DNA of 5,897 nucleotides, from NCBI GenBank assembly GCA_028711875.1, contig JAQTRJ010000156.1, forward strand, positions 1 to 5,897, in the 5' to 3' direction. Origin of the DNA: a bacterium. GTDB taxonomy: Bacteria > Electryoneota > RPQS01. The position numbers and the translations under genes are program-made. A model generated the notes under the pieces. The model had not been told where the DNA came from and searched no databases. It saw nothing but the letters and a program-made list of their open reading frames with translations. This document shows, one piece after another, positions 1 to 4,060 of the stretch (positions within the stretch are counted from its first letter, which is position 1; every line of letters starts with the position of its first letter).

Positions 1-1
1 A

Positions 2-1546
2 ATGGGAATCGTGTGGGAAGATAATCGTTTCGGTCGTGGCGGCACCGCTCTCTATTTTCAAATCCTGGACATGGAGGGTGCTCCTCTGTACTCCGAAAAT
101 GGAGAACCACTGGCGCCGGACAACGAAGGCCATGACTGCTTCAGGCAGAACAATCTTTCGCTCTGTCCGGACGGAACGGGAGGATTCTTCTGCGTCTTCG
201 AGGATTCCAGAACCAGCTACAAACGCATTCGTCTCACCCGCGTGGATGCCGACGGTCTGATCGCCGGAGATTCGGCGGGAACGGTGGTTTGTGATGATGA
301 GTTCACGTCGGATCAGGTGTACTGCTTCTGCACTCCCGACGGGCAGGGCGGCTGTTATGTCGCGTGGCAGAACTACGATCTCGATTTCTACATAGACATC
401 TACGCCATGCGGATGGACGCCGATGGCCAGCGGCTTTGGACGTCTCCCGCCCGAGTGACCGACACGCCATTTGAAGATGACATCGTTCATGGCGTGGTGA
501 CCAGCGACGACGGCTGCATTGTCGTCTGGAGAACGGGCGAGTTCGGCCAATTCAATATCTCTGCTGCCCGAGTCGGAAGCGAAGGAGCAGTGACGTGGAA
601 TTTCGATGTCTGCGACGCGGCGAATATGCAGGAAAACCCCGCCATTCTCGCGGATAACGAAGGCGGCGCGTATTTCGCGTGGATGGATAAGAGAATTCCG
701 GCTCAGAATTGCGACATCTACGCTCAGCACGTCAGCGCCGACGGTACGGAACTTTGGGAGCATAACGGAGTGTTGGTCGTTAGCGATACCCTGAACCAAT
801 CGAATCCGCAGCTTGCACCGGCTCCCGACGGGATTTACGTAGTCTGGGAGGATTTCCGGTCAGGCGTGCAAGAGGACATTTACGCGCAGTACATGACGGA
901 GAGCGGTTCGCGGCTGTGGCCTGAGCAGGGTTTGCCACTCTGTTCTGCGACCGGGGAACGATGGGTTGTTCGGTGTTCTGCGGATGCTGCCGGGAATTTG
1001 TTCGCGGCCTGGTGGGATCAGAGAGACCGTTATCCCGGAATCAGCGGAACGTGTCTCGCGCCGGACGGTGAGCCCGTCAATCCGTGGTGGGAGCCGCAGA
1101 TGGGCGGGGAAATCTCTCCGGCGGATGCCTGGCAACGCTGGCCGATGGTGACTCCGGTCGGAGGCTATGCATTTGCCGTGGTCTGGGAGCGAAGCGCGGG
1201 ATTGTACCAGCCGATTATGGGTCTGCGGGCGCAGCTCGTGCAATCGAATTTAGCTGCCGACGAACCGGAAGCAAGCGTGCCGTCGAGGTTCGCGCTCTTG
1301 CAGAACTACCCGAATCCGTTCAATCCGCTGACGCGAATCGAATTTACGTTACCCCATGCGGCGCGCGCGAAACTGGCGGTGTATGATCTGCTTGGCCGCG
1401 AGGTGACGGTGCTGGCGGATGAATCGCTTGCGGCGGGAGTTCATTCCGTTAGTTTTGACGCGAGCGATTTGCCGTCGGGAGTGTATTTTTACCGTTTGCA
1501 GGCGGGGCAGTTCATGCAGACGCGGAAGATGGTGCTGCTGAAGTAG
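2..1546 (+). CDS. Secreted beta-propeller-like repeat protein with type IX secretion C-terminal sorting domain (5' partial)
   Basis: The reading frame enters from upstream. The ATG at base 2 falls inside a repeat unit (VWEDNRFG), so it is almost certainly an internal methionine and the true start is outside the window. The visible 514 residues hold eight repeats marked by aromatic/acidic motifs: VWED 4-7, VFED 65-68, AWQN 121-124, VWRT 175-178, AWMD 226-229, VWED 281-284, AWWD 336-339 and VWER 394-397. Spacing is 51-61 residues, and units often continue as DIYAQ...DG..LW and a D..GG turn. This pattern suggests beta-propeller blades, an inference from periodicity. Residues 428-514 form a Por/T9SS sorting domain: NYPNPFNP (435-442), VYDLLGREV (459-468), LPSGVYFYRLQAG (490-502) and the terminal KMVLLK. 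In this family the domain directs export through the outer membrane and is usually removed or used for surface anchoring. Binding partner or substrate is unknown; no catalytic motif is seen. Confidence 0.9.
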   Translation: MGIVWEDNRFGRGGTALYFQILDMEGAPLYSENGEPLAPDNEGHDCFRQNNLSLCPDGTGGFFCVFEDSRTSYKRIRLTRVDADGLIAGDSAGTVVCDDEFTSDQVYCFCTPDGQGGCYVAWQNYDLDFYIDIYAMRMDADGQRLWTSPARVTDTPFEDDIVHGVVTSDDGCIVVWRTGEFGQFNISAARVGSEGAVTWNFDVCDAANMQENPAILADNEGGAYFAWMDKRIPAQNCDIYAQHVSADGTELWEHNGVLVVSDTLNQSNPQLAPAPDGIYVVWEDFRSGVQEDIYAQYMTESGSRLWPEQGLPLCSATGERWVVRCSADAAGNLFAAWWDQRDRYPGISGTCLAPDGEPVNPWWEPQMGGEISPADAWQRWPMVTPVGGYAFAVVWERSAGLYQPIMGLRAQLVQSNLAADEPEASVPSRFALLQNYPNPFNPLTRIEFTLPHAARAKLAVYDLLGREVTVLADESLAAGVHSVSFDASDLPSGVYFYRLQAGQFMQTRKMVLLK

Positions 1547-1670
1547 ATGTCGGTATGTCAAAGAGCGGTGCCGCAAACTCATCAGGGCCGCGGCAGTGCG
1601 GGCGTTCACCGGAAAAACATGAAACTTGAAATTAGAAACGAGAAAGGCGGATCGGCGAGAGAACTCCCCC

Positions 1671-1704
1671 CTTCTGTTCCCCCCACAAAGTGGGGGGAAG
1701 GAAG
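1671..1704. repeat. Strong G/C inverted repeat (10-bp stem, 3-nt loop)
   Basis: TTCCCCCCAC (1677-1686) and GTGGGGGGAA (1690-1699) are perfect reverse complements around an AAA loop. After a small bulge, CTTC (1671-1674) pairs with GAAG (1701-1704). It begins about 125 nt after the stop of the propeller gene, so it could slow or end transcription, but neither strand shows a T-tract after the stem. I therefore label it a repeat, not a terminator. It also looks like one of the widespread dispersed repeats of MAG-type genomes (minus-strand shadow FPPLCGG). Confidence 0.8.
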
Positions 1705-1712
1705 ACGGAAGA

Positions 1713-1752
1713 GAGATTCTGGACGCCCGCTGATGCGGTGTCCAGAATGACA
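1713..1752. repeat. Palindrome module, short form (GAGATTCT...AGAATGACA)
   Basis: The outer arms ATTCTGGAC (1716-1724) and GTCCAGAAT (1740-1748) pair perfectly. Inside, after a GC/T internal loop, CCGC (1727-1730) pairs with GCGG (1735-1738) around a TGAT loop. The same outer and inner stems recur at 2372-2436 and 2664-2728, where the 4-nt loop is replaced by 36 nt. The module starts with GAGATTCT and ends with AGAATGACA, the ends shared by all five copies in the window. Confidence 0.85.
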
Positions 1753-1850
1753 TAACGGAAGGATTCCGGCTGAGGCCGCATTTTACTTGTACCCTCCGGC
1801 AAGATGCGAATTCCGTCCGGAGTCCCCAGGAGTCTGCCATGGGATCAGAC

Positions 1851-2017
1851 CTCGACCGACTTGGGAAGCGATGAGCGAGGAGCGATAAGCGATGAATCGC
1901 CGTGCTCCGCTTCTTGTTGAGTTCTCTCTGTTGTCACAACAGTGAAGTCCTGCCCAGCAGGTCCGGTCGAGTACAGCCTTGCTGTTGCTTCCGGCTTACC
2001 ATTCCGATTTTTTCGGA
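1851..2017. other. Cluster of nested inverted repeats, possible structured element
   Basis: CTCGACCG (1851-1858) is the exact reverse complement of CGGTCGAG (1964-1971), enclosing about 105 nt. Inside lie a heptad array with a GCGAT-GA-ATCGC hairpin (1889-1900), CTGTTGT-C-ACAACAG (1928-1942) and CCTGC-CCA-GCAGG (1949-1961). Just outside is TCCGA-TTTTT-TCGGA (2003-2017). Each stem is short and could arise by chance; their density is what stands out. It could be an RNA, a protein-binding region or decayed repeat DNA; I recognise no known RNA family. Confidence 0.35.
1868..1895. repeat. Tandem heptanucleotide array, four units
   Basis: There are four head-to-tail 7-nt units: GCGATGA, GCGAGGA, GCGATAA and GCGATGA, at 1868, 1875, 1882 and 1889. 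All keep GCGA at the start and A at the end. Units differ at one or two positions, which suggests slippage growth followed by mutation. The unit length equals that of the unrelated array at 2237-2278. Confidence 0.8.
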
Positions 2018-2236
2018 GTTGTCCGGTTTGGCGGCAGGATGAAAAAGAAAACACAATAAGATAAGAAAGTATGATATAAAGCGCAAGCGTGAAATTGAGA
2101 ATTTCCGTATGACTCTATATTGGAAGAGTTTACAGAGGATTCATGAAATTGGCGGGCGTTGGATTTGTGTGATTTGGAATAAGTGATGCATGGTGCGAGG
2201 GATAAGGGTGCAAGGGGGGAGAGGCGAGGGGGAAAA

Positions 2237-2278
2237 GCAGAAAGCGGAAAGCAGAAAGCTGAAAGAGGAAAGCAGAAA
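2237..2278. repeat. Tandem heptanucleotide array, six units (GCNGAAA)
   Basis: There are six head-to-tail 7-nt units: GCAGAAA, GCGGAAA, GCAGAAA, GCTGAAA, GAGGAAA and GCAGAAA. A likely degraded seventh unit, GGGAAAA, precedes them at 2230-2236. It is purine-rich on this strand. Because 7 is not a multiple of 3, the array shifts frame with each unit, which argues against coding. Heptanucleotide short tandem repeats are well known in cyanobacterial genomes and are seen in other phyla too. Confidence 0.85.
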
Positions 2279-2281
2279 GTC

Positions 2282-2314
2282 GGGGTGACTCTGGAGAGTC
2301 ACCACCGGGGAGAG
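2282..2314. repeat. 33-bp repeat with 9-2-9 palindrome, copy 1
   Basis: This is identical over 33 bp to 2489-2521. Its core, 2284-2303, is GGTGACTCTGGAGAGTCACC, a perfect 9-bp stem with a GG centre. It sits directly after the heptad array and just before the first copy of the 196-bp duplication. As RNA it would form a tight hairpin; as DNA it could be a dyad binding site. No T-tract follows. Confidence 0.85.
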
Positions 2315-2368
2315 TTCTGGCCGGGCGGGATTCCGGCGGGGACACAGTCCCTGCTCGGCGAGGCGGAT

Positions 2369-2440
2369 GAGATTCTGGACGCCCGCGCGAAGTCTTTTGG
2401 GTGAGACGGTGTGCCGGGAAATGCGGTGTCCAGAATGACA
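2369..2440. repeat. Palindrome module, long form, copy 1
   Basis: The outer arms at 2372-2380 (ATTCTGGAC) and 2428-2436 (GTCCAGAAT) are the same as in the short form at 1713-1752. The inner CCGC (2383-2386) and GCGG (2423-2426) are also conserved. The apex between them is 36 nt instead of TGAT. The module keeps the GAGATTCT start and AGAATGACA end. Confidence 0.85.
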
Positions 2441-2450
2441 GTGTTTAAGA

Positions 2451-2478
2451 GAGATTCTTCACTGCGTTCAGAATGACA
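2451..2478. repeat. Minimal module, copy 1 (GAGATTCT...AGAATGACA)
   Basis: This 28-nt unit shares both ends with the larger modules but has a different, short centre (TCACTGCGTTC). ATTCT (2454-2458) pairs with AGAAT (2470-2474). It follows the long module after a 10-nt spacer. Read on the minus strand, it gives the HSERSKESL-like shadow peptide familiar from dispersed repeats in many bacterial genomes. It recurs at 2743-2770 with one change. Confidence 0.8.
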
Positions 2479-2488
2479 GAGTGGTGAG

Positions 2489-2521
2489 GGGGTGACTCTG
2501 GAGAGTCACCACCGGGGAGAG
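2489..2521. repeat. 33-bp repeat with 9-2-9 palindrome, copy 2
   Basis: This is an exact copy of 2282-2314, with its perfect palindrome at 2491-2510. Its first 28 bases form the end of duplication copy A, so copy A is bracketed on both sides by the same 33-bp element. That arrangement could have allowed recombination or template switching. Confidence 0.85.
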
Positions 2522-2541
2522 GTTGATTGAGCGGTGTGCCG

Positions 2542-2561
2542 GTCGGTTGCAGGCAACCGAC
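2542..2561. repeat. 9-2-9 palindrome of different sequence
   Basis: GTCGGTTGC (2542-2550) and GCAACCGAC (2553-2561) are perfect reverse complements around AG. The geometry is the same as in the 33-bp repeat (9-bp arms, 2-nt centre) but the sequence is unrelated. It lies in the 96-bp spacer between the two 196-bp copies. Confidence 0.8.
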
Positions 2562-2599
2562 ACGGCGAAGAAACGCCTGTTCTTAACCCGGCTTGGCGA

Positions 2600-2614
2600 G
2601 GCGGATGTTCCGCC
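2600..2614. repeat. Small hairpin at the left edge of duplication copy B
   Basis: GGCGGA (2600-2605) pairs perfectly with TCCGCC (2609-2614) around a TGT loop. It straddles the start of copy B (2613). The left arm belongs to a GGCGAGGCGGATG stretch (2594-2607) that also occurs inside each copy, at 2356 and 2648, just before the long module. Confidence 0.65.
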
Positions 2615-2660
2615 GGGCGGGATTCCGGCGGGGACACAGTCCCTGCTCGGCGAGGCGGAT

Positions 2661-2732
2661 GAGATTCTGGACGCCCGCGCGAAATCTTTTGGGTGAGACG
2701 GTGTGCCGGGAAATGCGGTGTCCAGAATGACA
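2661..2732. repeat. Palindrome module, long form, copy 2
   Basis: This is the counterpart of 2369-2440 inside copy B. It differs only at 2684 (A instead of G), in the long apex. Both stems are unchanged. Confidence 0.85.
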
Positions 2733-2742
2733 GTGTTTAAGA

Positions 2743-2770
2743 GAGATTCTTTACTGCGTTCAGAATGACA
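2743..2770. repeat. Minimal module, copy 2
   Basis: This is the counterpart of 2451-2478, with one change in the centre (T at 2752). The ATTCT/AGAAT arms are intact. Confidence 0.8.
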
Positions 2771-2782
2771 GAGTGGTGAGGG

Positions 2783-2802
2783 GGTGACTCGGGAGAGTCG
2801 CC
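2783..2802. repeat. Diverged copy of the GGTGACTC palindrome
   Basis: GGTGACTC (2783-2790) pairs with GAGTCGCC (2795-2802) around GGGA. Compared with the two perfect copies, one A-T pair has become a G-T pair (a wobble in RNA), and the centre has opened from GG to GGGA. The foldback survives both changes. Confidence 0.7.
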
Positions 2803-2819
2803 ACCGGGAAAAAGAAAGT

Positions 2820-2833
2820 CGCACGGCCGTGCG
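2820..2833. repeat. 14-bp perfect palindrome CGCACGGCCGTGCG
   Basis: This fully symmetric 14-mer lies 39 bp upstream of the aspartate kinase start codon, followed by CGGCTACGG. It could be an operator-like dyad or simply the last of the local run of palindromes. I favour the latter, because it follows directly after other repeat-family members. Confidence 0.6.
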
Positions 2834-2872
2834 CGGCTACGGATTATCTGGTTTGCTGTAGAGAAAAATCTG

Positions 2873-4060
2873 ATGTCTCTCATCATACAGAAATATGGCG
2901 GAAAAGCTCTCGCGACGGCGAGCGACATCAAGCAGGTCGCGGGGCTGATCTATGAGCGGAGGAAGAGCGGCGACCGGCTGGTGATCGTGGTCTCGGCGAT
3001 GGGCGACACGACCGATCGCTATCTGGAGATGGCGCGAGCCGTGAATCCTGCCCCGGCGGGACGAGAACTCGATGTGCTGCTCTCGGTCGGCGAGCGGATT
3101 TCGATTGCCATGCTCGCGCTCGCTTTGAACGCGCTCGAAAAAGACGTGGCCGTGTCGCTGACCGGCGCGCAGGCGGGAATTATCACCGACACGGTCCACA
3201 CCGCCGCGCAGATCGTGGAAATCCGCCCGCTCCGGGTCTGGGAAGTGATCGAACAGAATCGCATTCCGATCATCGCCGGCTATCAGGGAATCACCACCGA
3301 CAAGAATATCTCCACGCTGGGACGCGGCGGCACCGACGCCACCGCGGTGGGACTCGCGGTCGCGCTGAAGGCCGCACAAGTCGAGTTCATGAAGGACGTC
3401 GAGGGGATTCACACCGCCGATCCGAAAATTTTTCCAACCGCGCGCGTGATTGGGGAAGCGAGCTACGAAGAGGTTTTGCAGATGATCGGCTGCGGAGCGA
3501 AAATTTTGCAGGTGGCGGCGGTGGAAATGGCGGCGCAGCACAAGGTGAAACTCGCGATCGGCAACTCGAAGACAGGAATCGCGGGAACGATCCTCACGGA
3601 AAAGCCACTCGGACGACGCACGCTGACGGCGGTGTCGGTGATGAACGACGTGCGCTGCCGGCTGTTCGATTCGACCGAACATCTGGCCGACGCCGTGCGC
3701 CAACTTCGAGATTCCGGATGCGCGCCTTTGCTCGCCAGTCAATCGGGCGGGAAGGGACTGCTTGTGCTGCGGCCCGGAGACCGCGTCACGCCCGAATTCT
3801 GCGAAGCGCCGGAGATTCCGCGCGAGCCGCTGTCGCTGGTGACTCTAATCGGACCGGGCGTGGGCAGCGCGAGCGAACTCGCGGAAGCCGTGCAGCGCAA
3901 ACTCAAACCGTATTACGAACAGGTGGCCGCGCTGCAACTCACCGAAAGCCGCTTGGCTGTATTGCTGCCTCGCGACACGGCGCGGCGCTTCGCGGAGACG
4001 GTGCATGAGCTATGTCTGACCGAGTCGCCGAGTTTTTCGCCCGAGACAGCGCATGGGTGA
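2873..4060 (+). CDS. lysC: Aspartate kinase, monofunctional, with C-terminal ACT-like region
   Basis: Aspartate kinase phosphorylates L-aspartate with ATP, the first step toward lysine/diaminopimelate, threonine and methionine, in the cytoplasm. The 395 residues fit monofunctional LysC length. Visible kinase motifs are KYGG (7-10), VVSAMGDTTD (39-48), the glutamate of SVGE (74), STLGRGGTDATAV (147-159), DVEGIHTADP (175-184) and GAKIL with K210. By alignment from memory with E. coli LysC these cover the main ATP and aspartate contacts. Residues about 250-385 look like two diverged ACT domains, which in the family bind inhibitory amino acids; which one is not readable here. One oddity: the usual KYGGTS/KFGGTS is KYGGKA. 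The start is well supported because MSLIIQKYGG matches the usual N-terminus. Only a weak GAGAA (2861-2865) precedes it as ribosome site. Another amino-acid-kinase activity is possible but less likely. Confidence 0.88.
   Translation: MSLIIQKYGGKALATASDIKQVAGLIYERRKSGDRLVIVVSAMGDTTDRYLEMARAVNPAPAGRELDVLLSVGERISIAMLALALNALEKDVAVSLTGAQAGIITDTVHTAAQIVEIRPLRVWEVIEQNRIPIIAGYQGITTDKNISTLGRGGTDATAVGLAVALKAAQVEFMKDVEGIHTADPKIFPTARVIGEASYEEVLQMIGCGAKILQVAAVEMAAQHKVKLAIGNSKTGIAGTILTEKPLGRRTLTAVSVMNDVRCRLFDSTEHLADAVRQLRDSGCAPLLASQSGGKGLLVLRPGDRVTPEFCEAPEIPREPLSLVTLIGPGVGSASELAEAVQRKLKPYYEQVAALQLTESRLAVLLPRDTARRFAETVHELCLTESPSFSPETAHG

Larger units (their letters stand above)
2321..2516. repeat. 196-bp direct repeat, copy A
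   Basis: This matches 2613-2808 with four mismatches at a fixed offset of 292 bp. The differences are at 2392 (G/A), 2460 (C/T), 2499 (T/G) and 2508 (A/G). In order it contains a GC-rich lead with a GGCGAGGCGGATG stretch, a long palindrome module (2369-2440), a minimal module (2451-2478) and, at its end, a 9-2-9 palindrome. High identity with no coding function suggests a recent segmental duplication or insertion of the same composite element twice. Confidence 0.9.
2613..2808. repeat. 196-bp direct repeat, copy B
   Basis: This is the partner of 2321-2516, with four mismatches. It carries the same order of parts: GC-rich lead, long module (2661-2732), minimal module (2743-2770) and terminal palindrome (2783-2802). 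It ends about 65 bp before the aspartate kinase start codon, so it lies where a promoter or 5' untranslated region would be expected. Confidence 0.9.
1547..2872. other. Repeat-rich intergenic region, no credible protein-coding gene
   Basis: About 1.3 kb separates the propeller gene from the aspartate kinase gene. Open frames here are short on both strands, change frame across repeat units and translate into low-complexity strings, so I call none. Some minus-strand shadow translations (HSERSKESL, VILNAVKNLS) are strings I recognise from repeat DNA in many bacterial genomes, which supports repeat rather than gene. From left to right it holds: a G/C hairpin (1671-1704), a short palindrome module (1713-1752), a heptad array and nested inverted repeats (1851-2017), an AT-richer, repeat-poor island (about 2041-2190), a second heptad array (2237-2278), then a dense mosaic of palindromes and a 196-bp duplication (2282-2833). 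No clear sigma-70 promoter, riboswitch or intrinsic terminator with a T-tract was found. A promoter for the kinase operon must lie somewhere here but I cannot place it. Confidence 0.75.

Noticed and set aside
2003..2017. Intrinsic terminator (TCCGA-TTTTT-TCGGA)
   Set aside because: The T-run is in the loop, not after the stem, and the 5-bp stem is weak.
2095..2172. Possible promoter (TTGAGA 2095-2100, TATATT 2116-2121) followed by AGAGGA and a 9-codon frame MKLAGVGFV (2143-2172)
   Set aside because: The spacer is only 15 nt, the region is AT-rich so such hexamers are expected by chance, and the peptide is too short and too far (about 700 bp) from the kinase to be a convincing leader peptide.
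2468..2824. A 118-codon minus-strand frame containing HSERSKESLLNT and ASRISSASPSRDCVPAGIPPGG
   Set aside because: The peptide comes entirely from the duplicated repeat modules. Such strings appear as spurious proteins in many genomes with these repeats.
2282..2833. CRISPR array
   Set aside because: The repeats are of several kinds, differ in length and have no regular unique spacers of 25-40 bp; no cas gene is present.
2820..2833. Operator controlling aspartate kinase
   Set aside because: The symmetric 14-mer is well placed, but it follows directly after a run of palindromic repeats and no regulator or second copy near another gene is visible.
2837..3742. A 301-codon open frame on the minus strand across the aspartate kinase gene
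   Set aside because: It overlaps a well-supported kinase and gives an R/H/D-rich string without any family resemblance.
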